A stretch of 64,000 nt of DNA, from NCBI GenBank assembly GCA_963383645.1, contig OY726574.1, positions 58,826,894-58,890,893 on the forward strand, given 5' to 3'. The notes below the pieces were generated by a model. That model had not been told where the DNA came from and did no database searches. It saw only the letters and a program-made list of their open reading frames with translations. Origin of the DNA: Muscardinus avellanarius (lineage: Eukaryota; Chordata; Mammalia; Rodentia; Gliridae). The position numbers and the translations under genes are program-made. This document shows, one piece after another, positions 11,507 to 22,316 of the stretch (the stretch's first letter is position 1; each line of letters opens with the position of its first letter).

Positions 11507-11612
11507 TGTGGTAGCTTACTGAGATCCTGTTTCCAACTCAGAAATAAAAAGGGATGGGGACGTAGCTCACAGCAGATCACCCCTACGTTCAATCACCAAT
11601 ATCATACGCACT
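11507..11612 (+). mobile_element. B1-dID SINE fragment
   Basis: GGTAGCTTACTGAGATCCTG, then GGGATGGGGACGTAGCTCAC. The left part is deleted. Confidence 0.65.
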
Positions 11613-11864
11613 AAATAGTTAGAGAAAAATAGATGTGCTACACCTCGGGTGCTGGGCTTGGGACACAGACATGAAACCCTGGTCGCACAGAACTCTGGGT
11701 AGGTGGGGGAAGCTGTTTCCCAAAAGGTCTGCAGGCCACAGTGGAAAGGTTCAAGGAGCCTCCTTGATTCATTTTCAACTGATCATTATCCTTGATCAAT
11801 TGGAGATATTTTTTCCCAGCACTGTTTCTACCTTGTTTTGTATCCTTCTGCTTTTTAGGTTTTA

Positions 11865-12042
11865 TTTATTTACTTACTTGGGGTGCTGGGGATTGAAACC
11901 AGCGACACTCCCAGCCCTTTTCATTTTTCTGTTTTGAAATAGGGTCTCGTGAAGTTGTTGAGGCTGACTTGGGGCCTAAGATGCTCCTGTTTCAGCCTCC
12001 CAAGTACTGAGATGATGGCATGTGAGCCCCCATGTCTGGCTT
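11865..12042 (-). mobile_element. B1-dID SINE, old
   Basis: GGGTGCTGGGGATTGAAACC, GAAATAGGGTCTCGTGAAG and CCTCCCAAGTACTGAGATG on the plus strand. Confidence 0.85.
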
Positions 12043-12189
12043 CAGGTGCTGTTTTTGAATGGATGATCTTACTGACAGATCCAATCTTTAATGTCCCCAA
12101 AATAACCTTAAAATCATAGAAGTTATAAGAAAAATAAACCATTGTATCATCCAACTTGACTGCCAGAAGCCAAGGACAACGTCTTTATA

Positions 12190-12405
12190 ATTATGTAACA
12201 CTTTGCCATTTAGCAAAACATTTTTACACAAATTAATTCCTTTTATCCTTGCCAAAACCTCAGGATGCCAACCAGTTAGATAATATCTTCATTTTATAAT
12301 TAAGTAAACTTAGGCCGAGATTAATTAGGTGACTTCCCATGCCTACCTAACTAATAAGAGTGTATTCAGTGGGAGAACATAGGTATCCTGATTTCTAATC
12401 TAATT
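12190..12405 (-). mobile_element. MIR SINE
   Basis: Plus-strand TTAATTCCTTTTATCCTTGC, TATCTTCATTTTATAATTAAG and GTAAACTTAGGCC follow the antisense MIR core and tail in order. Ancient and diverged. Confidence 0.7.
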
Positions 12406-12936
12406 ACATCTAATTAACATATCCTTCTACCTCTAATTAACATCTTCCTCCTGACTACATTTTCCTAAACTCAGTAAACCTTACAAAAATTTGCCCAATA
12501 AGAAAAACATTAAATTAAATAAATTCATTTGCAGGTAGCCACGTGTCTGCTTAATGAAGTACCAGATATGGAAACTGACAAATGTTGTTTCCCAGGAAAA
12601 GTGGCTGCAGCCATCAGAGGACACTGAGCTGGCGAGAGGTTGCTAGTGCAGATCCCTAGGAACACCCCCACCCCAGCAGACAGTCGCTCTTTATAATTAC
12701 TCAATGATGTGCATACGTGGCACTGCTTATAAACAACTCTGAGTCTTTGTCAGCCATGAATGGCTCTGCTGGGACAAGTTCATGATGTGATAATACAACT
12801 CCCATGTGAATTGTCACAAAATTGGAGCCAGTGGAGCCTGAGCCTCCAGTTTTACTATCTTCTGAGGACTTCCTTCTCAGCTGTCCTATAGCGACATGAC
12901 TGGCATCCTTTCCCCAGAGCTGATCCTTCCTTTACC
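12406..12936. other. low-copy DNA
   Basis: AT-rich to 12,540, then mixed. No gene recognised. Confidence 0.5.
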
Positions 12937-13017
12937 CTCCTCCTCCTCCTCCTCCTCCTCCTCCTCCTCCTCCTCCTCCTCCTCCTCCTTCTTCTTCTTC
13001 TTCTTCTTCTCTCTCTC

Positions 13018-13061
<44 letters not shown>

Positions 13062-13072
13062 TGTGTGTGTTT
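12937..13072. repeat. compound microsatellite TCC-TTC-TC-GT
   Basis: Successive (TCC)n, (TTC)n, (TC)n and (GT)n blocks joined without unique DNA. Confidence 0.97.
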
Positions 13073-13074
13073 TG

Positions 13075-13147
13075 AGAGGTGTACCAGAATTGAACTTAGG
13101 GGCATTTAATCTCTGAGCTACACCCCAGCACTTTTTCTTTTTATTTC
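13075..13147 (-). mobile_element. SINE ID half, left part of a split B1-dID
   Basis: GGTGTACCAGAATTGAACTT and CTGAGCTACACCCCAGCAC. The B1 half continues at 13,677-13,765 beyond an L1 insertion. Confidence 0.8.
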
Positions 13148-13676
13148 ATTTTTTAATTTTTATTGATTAATTGTAGTCATACATCTTACTGGAGTACAAG
13201 ATGGTGGAGGCATACATGCACACATCGCTCTTATAGCCATTCCCCAATTCCCACATCATTCCCTTCCCCTTCCTAGCCCTCTAATATTTAGCTTAATGAT
13301 TGACTTTGATATGTTTGTGAATGTACATCATGTGTATTGGGAATTTCCCTCTCCCCCCTCCCATCCCTGTCAGTTAGGTGCCTTATTTGCTCATCTATAG
13401 TTTCTCTTCTTCATCTAGAGTTCCTCCTATGACCCATTTTTTCCCTAGCTTCTGCATATTAAAGACAGCATACCATTTCTTTTTTTATGACTGACTACTC
13501 TCACTTAGCATAACGTTATCCAGTTCCATTCATTTCCCTGTAAATTATGTAATTGTGTTCTTCTTTATGACTGAGTAAAATTCCATTGTGTACATATCCC
13601 ATAGTTTTGTAATCCATCGGTTGATGGACATCTTAGCTGGTCCCATAGTTTGAAGATGAGGATGGAGTCTGCTATT
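13148..13676 (-). mobile_element. L1 3' end, lineage I, inserted in a SINE
   Basis: Plus-strand TTGTAGTCATACATCTTACT at the left and TAAAATTCCATTGTGTACAT and TTGATGGACATCTTAGCTGG at the right are antisense L1 3' UTR and ORF2 end. The candidate target duplication TTTTATTTCA brackets it within the SINE linker. Confidence 0.85.
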
Positions 13677-13765
13677 TTTTATTTCAAAACAGGATAGCAC
13701 CAAGTTTCAGAGGGTCTAAGTTGCTGCAATCCTCTTGTCTCAGCGTCCCAATTACTGGCATCACT
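13677..13765 (-). mobile_element. SINE B1 half, right part of a split B1-dID
   Basis: TTTCAAAACAGGATAGCACC through CAGCGTCCCAATTACTGGC continues the ID half that ends at about 13,140. Confidence 0.75.
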
Positions 13766-14393
13766 TTTTGATCCCATAAGAAAATTCCCCAAGGCAAGTA
13801 TATATCCGGTGCCTAGTTTTCCAATACTGAACATTAATGCTAGTCATACTCTTCCTTTGTGACATCAGCCAAGGTGATGATCCTGCGTTAACCTCCAGTT
13901 CTACTTCAGGCATCCCACAGGGAAATTTTAACACCAGGAGGTATAAAGCAGAAGAAAATTGGGATTTAGCAGCCACTAGGTAGCTGGTACCACGGCTAAA
14001 GATAGCCCTATCCGGCTGGTCTACAACTGGGTTTACGTCAAAGTTCTCCTAGATATTTTTTATTTTATTGACTTGAAAGCAGATTTGTTTTTATATATTT
14101 CTATTCCACAAATAACCGGATGCAGAGACAATGATGCGTGATGTTGAGAGGGGGACGCTGCAGCATAATCCATGGCATTGAATATCAAGCAGGGAATAAA
14201 AAGAGTTTGAGAAGAGAAAGGTCAGAATAAATTACAGCCCTTAGCTCAGCAGAGAGTGGACAGGTGTGGATACTCACAGGGTAAAACAGCAGCCAAGTGG
14301 CAGAAATTTTGAATCAGAAAGAGAAAGCCTCAACAGAAAAATACTGGTAGTAAAAGGATGATACAGAAACTTAAGAGGCTAGAAAAGTAGAGC
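13766..14393. other. low-copy DNA
   Basis: A 71-codon minus-strand open frame has no recognisable domain. No repeat recognised. Confidence 0.5.
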
Positions 14394-14599
14394 TTTTTTT
14401 TTCAGTACTGGGGATAGAATCCCAGGCCATTCTACCTCCAAGCTACACCCCAGTCCTATATTTTATTCTTTATTTTGAAACAGGGTTTCAGTAAGTTCAG
14501 TGGGCCTCACTAAGTAGCTGAGGCTGTCCACGAAACACAATCCTCCTGTCTCAGCCTCCCAAATACTGTGATTATAAGTGTGCACTACCACACCCAGCT
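14394..14599 (-). mobile_element. B1-dID SINE, type I
   Basis: TCAGTACTGGGGATAGAATC to GTGCACTACCACACCCAGCT, near complete. Confidence 0.9.
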
Positions 14600-14631
14600 G
14601 AGCTTTAATTTCTGAATGAATGAAAATATTC

Positions 14632-14861
14632 AGCCAAGCGTGGTGGCACACACTTGTAATCCCAGCATTTGGGAGGCTGAGACAGGAGGATTGTGGTTTG
14701 TGGACAGCCTCAGCTACTTAGTGAGGCCCTCCACAACTTAGCAAAACCCTGTTTCAAAATAAAGAATAAAAAATTGGGCAGGGGGTGTAGCTCAGAGGTC
14801 GAATGTCCCTGGATTCCATCCCCAGATCCGCAAAAAGAAAAAAAAAAGAAAGAAAAGAAAT
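14632..14861 (+). mobile_element. B1-dID SINE, type I
   Basis: AGCCAAGCGTGGTGGCACAC to TTCCATCCCCAGATCCGC and an A-rich tail. Target duplication AAAATATTC at 14,623 and 14,862. Confidence 0.93.
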
Positions 14862-14919
14862 AAAATATTCCACTGATTAAAAAAAAATTTCACTCTACTT
14901 TTAAAACCTCTACATATTT

Positions 14920-15148
14920 AAGCCAGGCATGGTGGCACACACTTGTAATCCCAGCTTTTGGGAGGCTAAGACTGGAGGATCATGGTTCACGGACAGCCTC
15001 AGCTACTTAGTGAGGCCCTCTGCAACTTAGTGAGACCCTGTTTCAAAATAAAGAATAAAAAATTGGGCAGGGGGTGTAGCTCGGATGTCAAATGCCTCTG
15101 GGTTCCATCCCCAGACTCTCAAAAAATAAGAAAATTAAAATTAAAAAT
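14920..15148 (+). mobile_element. B1-dID SINE, type I, at a reused target
   Basis: AGCCAGGCATGGTGGCACAC to CCATCCCCAGACTCTC plus tail. Flanked by AAAACCTCTACATATTT at 14,903-14,919 and 15,149-15,165. The same 16-mer recurs at 18,240, beyond the half-L1 that follows. Confidence 0.95.
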
Positions 15149-15165
15149 AAAACCTCTACATATTT

Positions 15166-15460
15166 TTTAATTATCTTTTTATTTTTATTTTTTTTCAAAA
15201 GATTTTTTTAAATTTTTTATCATTTTATAAATTATGCAGGGTATGATACTTTGTTACAGCAGCAGGGACTGACGAAAACAGATGGTATTACAAGTTTCAT
15301 TTCAAATAGCAAATATGAATCATAAAATTCAAGAGGAAGGGATGATCTTTGTTATGCATCCATATTTTTGCTCTTTCGATTATTCTTTGTTCAGTCCTAA
15401 CGTTCACAAGTTGTTCTCTTTTATCATTTCTTTTCCTGTGAAGGACTTATTTTAGATAAT
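15166..15460 (-). other. putative 3' transduction of half-L1 copy A
   Basis: This lies inside the target duplication but beyond the L1 3' end and its first A-tract (15,461-15,477). It ends in a second interrupted A-tract next to the duplication. It contains a MaLR LTR-end fragment (TGCTGCTGTAACAAAGTATC on the minus strand). Copy B has no counterpart. Confidence 0.75.
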
Positions 15461-15826
15461 TTTTTTTCCTTTTTTTTATTGGTGCACTGTATTCATACAT
15501 CATAGTGGGATACAAACTTTTGTAGAAATACATGCACACATCACCCAGTCAGCCCCCACCCGATTCCCACCCCATTCTCTCCCCATCCCTCCCTCCCATG
15601 CTTGGCTTAGTGGTTGACATCTAGTATTATAGCAATTTATCAAAAATTAAAAGTGATAATCTCACATAACAGTTTCATTTGTCTGATACCAAGCTTTTGA
15701 TGACTTAAAGATAACATTTCAATATTTCTTTTTACTTTCTTTCTTACCAGAGAATCTATTTTTTTCTATTTTTTTTAGGTGAAACTATCATATATTTATA
15801 TATTTATTTTTCAGAAAAAAATCTAT

Positions 15827-16440
15827 CCTAATATGGAATATGGACTCTAGATACCCAAAACGATCTTGAAAAAGAACAAAGCTAGAAGATATATATTTTC
15901 TGATTTCAAACCATATAAAGCTACAATAATTGAAACAGTGTAGTACTATTCTAAAGGCAGATATATAAACTATTGGAGTTAAATAAAAGCCTAGAGCTAA
16001 ATTCTTCCCTATATTGTCAAGTTATTTTTGACAAGGTTTCCACAAACATTTGGTGGTGGAAATGATAATCTTTTAACTAAATATTGTTGAAAAATAATAA
16101 TTACATGGAAAAGAATAAAATTGGACCCTTACCTAATCCCATATACAAATATTAACTCAAAATAGATTAAAGACCTAAATATAAATCTTAAGACTATAAA
16201 CTTTTAGGAGAAAATCTGGGTCATAAAACCTCACAACATTGAAATTGGCAGTGATTTCTTGGATATGATTTCAATGGCACAGGCAACAGAAGAATATACA
16301 AACTCCCTAAAAAATAAAAAAAAAATATTGTATATCCAAAGACAATGTAAACAGAGTTAAAAGTTACTAATAGAATGGGATAAAATATTTCCAAATGCTA
16401 TATCTGAAGATATATTAATATTCCAACTAGAAATCCTAAA
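15827..16440 (+). mobile_element. old L1 ORF2 piece, inverted inside copy A
   Basis: In plus-strand sense it reads GAACAAAGCTAGAAG, AAACCATATAAAGCTACAA, TAGATTAAAGACCTAAAT and AATGGGATAAAATATTTCC. These follow the order of the L1 ORF2 region between the reverse-transcriptase end and the C-terminus. It has stops and frameshifts and is opposite in orientation to ORF1 of the host element. Confidence 0.8.
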
Positions 16441-16525
16441 AATTGACAACAATAAAGGCAAACAATACCCTTTAGAGATAGGTAAAAGACTAACATAAAT
16501 AAAGAATCTCCACAGATAACCAGTC

Positions 16526-17443
16526 TTAGTTGTCTGTTGGATGGAAAATCTTGTTTCTCTCGTTCTGGTGTGTGTTATCTATTTCTTCTTTGTAGTTAAT
16601 CTCTTTGAGTATTTTCTCTAATGCTGGTTTTGAAGACATAAATTTCTTCAGTTTCTGTTTGTCATGGAAGCTTCTTATTTCTCCATCTAATTTGATAGAA
16701 AGTTTTGCTGGGTAGGAAATTTTTGGCTGGAAGTTGTTTTCTTTCAGAGTTTGGAATATGTTACTCCAAGCCCTTCTGGCTCTCATGACTTGGTTTGGGA
16801 AGTCTGGAGTGATTCTAATTGGTTTGCCTCTGAATGTCACTTGGCCCTTTGTTTTTGTTGCCTTTAAGATTCTCTGCTTGGCTTCCACATTGGTCATTTT
16901 GACAATTATGTGGCGTGGGGATCCTCTTCTCCGATCCTGTCTAAAGGGAGTTCTATAAGTTTCCTGGACCTGTGTATCAACCTCTTGCTCTATGTCTGGA
17001 AAATTTTCTGCTATTACTTCCTTGAAGAGATTATTGATCCCTTTGGTTTCACTTTCTTTTCCCTCCTCCATTCCAATTATTCTTAGGTTAGCTCTCTTAA
17101 AATGGGCCCATATTTCTTCAATATCAGATTCCTGCTGTCGGATATTTTTTTCTAGATTAGAAACTATGAGTTCATTTTTGGAATGATCATCTTCTAAGAG
17201 CGAGATTCTGTTCTCCATGTGGTCTAATCGATTGTTTGTGCTTTGAATTGAGGCCTTTACTTCATTAATTGCATCCTTTATCTCTTCTTGGCTCTCTCTG
17301 AATTCTTTTCGAAGCACCTCTATTATTTCTACAGTTATTTTCCTGATTTGATCTTCTAGAAATCTCTGATTTTCTGTTTCATCGGGTTCTGATGTTGTGG
17401 GGTTGTGGGCATTAATTGCTCCAGTATTATTCCTCTTTCCCAT
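16526..17443 (-). CDS. ORF1: L1 ORF1 protein (copy A), 305 aa, intact
   Basis: This encodes the L1 RNA-binding chaperone that trimerises on L1 RNA in cytoplasmic ribonucleoprotein particles. I start it at the ATG of MGKRNN (AATCATGG is a strong Kozak context), the usual L1 ORF1 beginning. The frame also runs 15 codons upstream to a GTG, which is unlikely to be used. Residues about 25-115 are a heptad-rich charged coiled coil (IRKITVEIIEVLRKE to NLEKNIRQQESDIEEIW). An RRM follows (NLRIIGMEEG, then TPFRQDRRRGSPRHIIVKM). The C-terminal domain holds the conserved PNQVMRARRAW and NFQPKISYPAKLS blocks. There are no stops or frameshifts. Length is slightly below the usual 330-360 aa. No ORF2 follows, so mobilisation must be in trans. 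Confidence 0.92.
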   Translation of the reverse strand: MGKRNNTGAINAHNPTTSEPDETENQRFLEDQIRKITVEIIEVLRKEFRESQEEIKDAINEVKASIQSTNNRLDHMENRISLLEDDHSKNELIVSNLEKNIRQQESDIEEIWAHFKRANLRIIGMEEGKESETKGINNLFKEVIAENFPDIEQEVDTQVQETYRTPFRQDRRRGSPRHIIVKMTNVEAKQRILKATKTKGQVTFRGKPIRITPDFPNQVMRARRAWSNIFQTLKENNFQPKISYPAKLSIKLDGEIRSFHDKQKLKKFMSSKPALEKILKEINYKEEIDNTHQNERNKIFHPTDN

Positions 17444-18230
17444 GATTTTGGAAGTTTGTGCCTTCTCTGGGTTCTTTCCTTGGGTCACTATGACTTCACT
17501 TAAGGTGTTCTGGATCTCGAGTCAGTAGTATCTCAGACCCCACTACTCCTTTACTGGGTTGTATCACAGAGTCTCTGACCCAGAGAGTCAATAGAGGCTG
17601 CTTTAGACTGTGGGGGGGTGCCAGGTTGCATGTTCTCCTATGGTGTGATATCTCTGCCACCGCCACTCCCCCAATGGGTCAAGTCCCAGGGAGTACAGTA
17701 CTGGGATTTCTCCTCTGTGGCCCGCAATTTGACTCACTGTTCTTGAGTACACAGATGTAGCTGTACTGGTCTCGGTGAATTCGCTGCTGCTGCCACCGGT
17801 GGCAATATGGCGCCGCTGCTACGCCCTCAGCCGTGAGGCTGGCGTATTTATTCTTCTCTGGTTTTGAGTTCCACTCTGAATCCCTGCAGCGTGTGCTGAG
17901 CTCAGCCACTGGGAGCTTTAGATGCTCTCTGCGCCGAGAAATCCCGCCTGGCTCTTCCGCAGTGGCTTACCTGGCTTGCTGTAGCCGTCCGGTGAATTCG
18001 CCGCTGCCGCCGGCAGTATGGTGCTGCTGCCGCGTCCTCAGGCGTGAGGCCGGTGTATCTCCTCTGTGGCTCTGAGCTCTGTTCTCAGTCCGCTTTCTCT
18101 CTGGAGCCTGGTGATTTTTTTGTTTCTCTGGTGATGGTGTTTTCTGGCTATGAAAGGCGCTGATATTGTGGTAATGGAGATTGGTTGTTATCGGGGCTCT
18201 TAAGCCCCGCTTTTCTCGGTCGCCATCTTC
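17444..18230 (-). promoter_or_regulatory. L1 5' UTR and internal promoter (copy A)
   Basis: GC-rich, about 0.79 kb. The minus-strand 5' end carries AAGATGGCG (18,221-18,229), a YY1-type core placed as in other L1 promoters. Two diverged half-repeats about 200 bp apart each carry a GGCAGTATGG or GGCAATATGGCGCC core. Activity is inferred, not shown. Confidence 0.75.
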
Positions 18231-18255
18231 CAAAAATTCAAACCTCTACATATTT

Positions 18256-18510
18256 AGCAATTGATTTACAAACATTTACCCCTGGTGTAAGGAAGTGGCA
18301 AGTTCCTCCTGGCTAGCATATCAAAATACCTGTGTCCCTGTTTCTTGTGTTTCTTACCAAAGAACAGCCCCACCAAGTGCATCATGTCAAGATGGCAGAC
18401 ATCCAGCCCACCATCCAGCAGCTGTGCCCTCAGCCTCGCCTATTTGCAAGGAACCAGGCTGGGCTAGATCACCTCATAGGAGCCTAGAGATATACAATTC
18501 TACAGATTAT
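18256..18510. other. low-copy DNA
   Basis: Resumes the sequence interrupted at 14,903 by the SINE and half-L1. Nothing recognised. Confidence 0.5.
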
Positions 18511-18523
18511 AAAGATAAATCTA

Positions 18524-18737
18524 GCCAGGCATGGTGGCGCACGCTTGTAATCCCCGCACTTGGGAGGCAGAGACAGGAGGATCACGCAGGTTCCAAGCCA
18601 GCCTCGCTGGCTTAGGAGACCCTGTTTCCAAATAAAAATATAAAAATATAAAAATAGGTCTGGAAGTGTAGCCCGGAGGTGGAAGGTCTTCCAGGAACCC
18701 CAGTACCACCAAAAATAAAAGTAAAAAATAAATAAAG
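18524..18737 (+). mobile_element. B1-dID SINE, type III
   Basis: CCAGGCATGGTGGCGCACGC with the remodelled right arm GAAGGTCTTCCAGGAACCCC. Perfect target duplication AAAGATAAATCTA at 18,511 and 18,738, so it is young. Confidence 0.95.
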
Positions 18738-18750
18738 AAAGATAAATCTA

Positions 18751-19039
18751 AAACTATGATCCGATGGCTTTTTGTAACTCTACAAAGGACTGTGATTGGC
18801 CTAAACCATCTCAAATCAGTATCAGAAATCATTTAATAGAAAAAACCTGTTGTGTGTGCGTCTGATTAGGAAGTATACTAAATTTGTCAGTAGTTTCTGA
18901 GTAGACTCTTTCTCAGTTTTTAACAATATCCAGCATGTCTATCTTTGATGTTTCCACACATTCTTTACAGTAGCCAGGGAGGGTTGAGTGAGGGCAAGTC
19001 CCACTGTGGGCGGCAGCAAGTGTGTCTTTATGTCTTTTT
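18751..19039. other. low-copy DNA
   Basis: Nothing recognised. Confidence 0.5.
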
Positions 19040-19226
19040 ATTTTCCACGAATAGGGATTGATTCCAGTGACGTTCTATCTCCAAGCCACACCCCTAGCCC
19101 ATTTTATTTTTTATTTTGAAACAGGGTCTCACTGAGTTGCTGAGGCTGACCTCAAGCCTGTGATCCTCCTGTTCCAGCCTCCCAAACACTGGGATTCCAA
19201 GCATGCGTGCTCCATGACGCCCAGCA
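19040..19226 (-). mobile_element. B1-dID SINE
   Basis: ATAGGGATTGATTCCAGTG, TTGAAACAGGGTCTCACTG and CCTCCCAAACACTGGGATTC on the plus strand. Confidence 0.88.
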
Positions 19227-19837
19227 ATATCTACATCTATTTGTACCAGGGGATACATGCAGTCATATATCTACAACAGCAGTTCCAATAATAGCAATGC
19301 TGGACTATATTGAAATCTGGAAGCCAATCAAGGAGGTTGGACGGTCAAATGAAGAATTTGGAATAAAAGAAATATATCCATGCCTCAGGAAAAAAAACAG
19401 TAAAAGACCTACATATGTGTTTCTTTAACTGCCGCTCTAACTTCATAAAGTCTAACATACTTACTGTATTTTCTATACTTTGATTGGAATTAGTATCAAA
19501 ACACGCTGCCAACCTCTTTCTGCTATTGTTACACAGAAGCCACTAATCGCTTTTTTAAATTTCCCTTCCTTTCAAATATGAAGAGTGCCATCTTGTGCTC
19601 TTCACTGCCTCTCTCCAAGTGATTTTCACAACTCTGAAGCCACTCCCAGGCCCGCCCGCCCGTCACTCTCCTTCAGAGCACCTTCATATACTGCGTCCAT
19701 CTGGTCTTTCTGCAGCACCAGTATACGTACATCACTTTTCTTCTAAAAAGAAATGCATTTAATGACGACCCCCATCCTAATCAGACAGTCCACACTGGGC
19801 GATTCAGCAATCAAAGGTCTTCATGAAGCTGATCATC
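19227..19837. other. low-copy DNA
   Basis: No repeat or gene recognised. Confidence 0.5.
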
Positions 19838-20043
19838 TTTGTTTGTTTTTTGTTTGTTTTGAGGCACCGGGGATGGACCCAAGGGCATTGCACCTCCAAG
19901 CTACACTCTCACCCCTATATTTTAGTCTTTCTATTTCTTTCATTTTGAAACAGGGTCTCACTGAGTTGTGAAGGGCTTCGCTAAGTAGCTGAGGCTGTCC
20001 TTGAACCACGGTCCTCCAGTCTCTGCCTCCCGAATGCTGGGAG
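19838..20043 (-). mobile_element. B1-dID SINE
   Basis: GGCACCGGGGATGGACCC to CTGCCTCCCGAATGCTGGG. The 5' terminal B1 bases are missing. Confidence 0.88.
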
Positions 20044-21520
20044 TGCTCTGTTTCTCAGGTTTATCTCCCTATACCTTTCTGCCAGGCACCACTTTAGTCC
20101 TTCAGAAGAATTTACCATTCCCTGGGTGGACTGTGGACTTGACTCGTTCTGTTTCTCCTACCCCAACTCCTCCTTCAAGAACCAATAAACTGGAATACAA
20201 CCTAGCAGCCGGGCCCCTTCGAACATCCGAGTACGGACTGGAGTCCAGAGCCCCATAACCTCGGCCCCGCGCCTCTGCTGCCTCTTGGTCCTGCAGGCTT
20301 TCACTCTTATCTTTTTACCTGCTGTTTCAACTCCTATGACCTTTCTCCTGTTCTGTGCTTTTTTTCTCTATCCCATAGCTACAGGGAAATAATCCTATAT
20401 CCTCTTTCCAGCCCTCCATGACTTCCCTAGTGACTTCATACCCTCAGATCTGATGGCTCTTGTCTACTCGTGGGAAAAGCTATTACTGAACCTCAGCTCT
20501 GGGCATCTCCGGCTAACCTCCTTCAGGCTCACCGGTTTGCTGAGCCTGGAGACCTTGAAATCCAGTGTGGGCTCCTGCAGACTCTTCCCAGGTCGTGCCC
20601 GCCATCTAGTGGCACGATGTAGTAACTAACCGAGGCTGGGCTCTCCCACAAAACACTGGAGGATTTATTGCCTTCAGCCCTCCGAGCAAAGCAAGGTGCC
20701 TTCAGTGCTGACGTGCGCACACACCTGCGCGGATCATTCCAGTCAAAAGAATTCGTCTCGTCTCTGCATTCCTATTGACCTGCCAAAACACGTTTCCTGG
20801 TAGAGGCATTGGTGCATCCGCTTCATAAAACATCCTGAATAAATCCCTGCAGAGCGTTTAGCACTCTGCTTTCTCACAAGCGCTTGATAAATGTTCTGGA
20901 AAATTAAAAATCTAGTTGTTCATATCATGGGCCTATAATTAACTTGGAGGCGACTTATCTTAATTGCAAGTCAGATGCTGGAACTCCTTCGCTTACCGAT
21001 AGGTTCGATTCCAAAAGGCTATTTTTAGATCCATTCGTTTTCTGAGGAACTTAAGCTTGAGTCTCCGGATGTATTTCCAGGAAATAAGAGCAGGAAGCCT
21101 TGCTTGGAAGTTCCATATCTTCTCGTCTTCCTTGGGGCCATATGTTTGTTGTTCTTTGGTTTTTGTTTGTTTAGCTACAGTCTGTCCATCTTTCCTTCGG
21201 CTTGGTTGTTCCCTGTCTGCCTCCCAGCCACCCCCCACTACCCATCTGCATTACGTCTTTCGCTCCCCCACACTGAGGCTGGAGGATGGCCTCCTTAAGC
21301 AGCATCCTCAGCTCCCAGCCGTAGCAGCCTCTGAGCTCCCTGCCATGGAGGGATAAGGAGGGAGGGAAGGGAGGGGAATGTATGTGCCCTCAAAACCCAG
21401 AGGTAGAAACCCTCGCCCTAGTGTGCTGTGTTTAGAGCAGGGAGGTGATTAAACTTAAATGAGGTTATAAGGGTGGGGCCCTAATCCAGTAAGGTCGGCA
21501 GCCTTATAAGAGGAAGAAAG
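20044..21520. other. longest repeat-poor island in the left half
   Basis: About 1.5 kb with no transposon recognised, GC-richer than its surroundings around 20,200-20,720, and holding a strong CTCF-like site. No exon could be defined. Open frames are short and overlap on both strands. Confidence 0.5.
20599..20612 (-). promoter_or_regulatory. candidate CTCF site
   Basis: CCGCCATCTAGTGG matches every position of the reverse form of the CTCF core, SYGCCMYCTRSTGG. It lies in non-repeat DNA. Binding is inferred from motif only. Confidence 0.5.
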
Positions 21521-21698
21521 GAAGCTCTCTCCCCCTCTTCCCCTCTCTCTCCCTCCCTTCCTCTTCCTTCCCCTGTCTCCTCCCCTCCCTCTTCCCTCTC
21601 TTCTCTCTCTCCCTCTTTCTTTCTCCCTCCTTTTCCTCTCTCCCTCTTCCTCCCTCTCTCTTTCTCTCTTCCTCTTCCTCCCTCTCCCTCTCTCCCTA

Positions 21699-21763
<65 letters not shown>

Positions 21764-21790
21764 TTCTCTCTCTCTCTCCCTTCCTCCTTC
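21521..21790. repeat. long C/T (polypyrimidine) tract
   Basis: About 270 bp of almost pure pyrimidine on the plus strand with a (CT)n core at about 21,705-21,755. Open frames of RERERE type across it are artefacts. Confidence 0.97.
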
Positions 21791-22003
21791 CCTCCCTCCC
21801 TCTTCTCTCACTGTGTGTACGTGCTTAGAGAAAATATCCCATGAGGGAAAGGTGATTGTTCTGTAAGTCAGAAAAGAACCATCATCAGACTCTGATCCTA
21901 TTAGACCTTGATTTTGAACTTCCAGCACTCAGAACTAAAAGAAAAAAAATAATTTATTTTGTTTAAGCCAGCTGGTCAGCCCAAACTAGGATAAGAAGTC
22001 AAG
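21791..22003. other. low-copy DNA
   Basis: Nothing recognised. Confidence 0.5.
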
Positions 22004-22074
22004 TTGAATGTATGTCTCCACAAGTCTTTTACCCCATTAAGATGTATGACTGCAATGCACCAATTAAAAAAAAA
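22004..22074 (+). mobile_element. very short L1 3' end, lineage I
   Basis: GTATGTCTCCACAAGTC, ATTAAGATGTATGACTGCAA and TGCACCAATTAAAA match the last bases of the lineage I L1 3' UTR. AGAAGTCAAGTT before and AGGAGTCAGGTT after look like a decayed target duplication. Confidence 0.7.
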
Positions 22075-22316
22075 AAGGAGTCAGGTTATATACTCTCCGT
22101 TTCTCCACAATTCTTCCATATCTCCGACTCTGCCGAGCTCTGGTAAGTTTCTTCCCAAGCCCCACAGACCTGGGAGTGATACCTTTGTGCCATCTTCTGC
22201 TCTGGGTACCTCCTTCCTTCATGGTTTCCATCCACCCATCCACATTGCTATGAAGAACTCCATCATTGAATAATTTCCATTCCCTTTGGAGTGTGCCTCT
22301 GTTTCCTTTTCCAGAG

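Larger units (their letters stand above)
15166..18239 (-). mobile_element. composite half-L1, copy A (full length)
   Basis: Minus-strand element flanked by AAACCTCTACATATTT (15,150-15,165 and 18,240-18,255). In its own direction it has an L1 5' UTR (18,230 down to 17,444), ORF1 (17,443-16,526), a filler of about 0.9 kb that includes an L1 ORF2-like piece in inverted orientation (about 16,440-15,827), a short L1 3' UTR ending at about 15,478, then roughly 0.27 kb of extra sequence and a second A-rich tail. No sense ORF2 is present. By eye it is about 95-97% identical to copy B at 32,019-34,826. The half-L1 (HAL1) class keeps only ORF1 and depends on ORF2 protein from other L1s. Confidence 0.9.

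Noticed and set aside
17444..17488. GTG-initiated N-terminal extension of ORF1 (also 32,759-32,803 in copy B)
   Set aside because: The extra 15 codons begin at GTG. The in-frame ATG of MGKRNN has strong Kozak context and matches the usual L1 ORF1 start.
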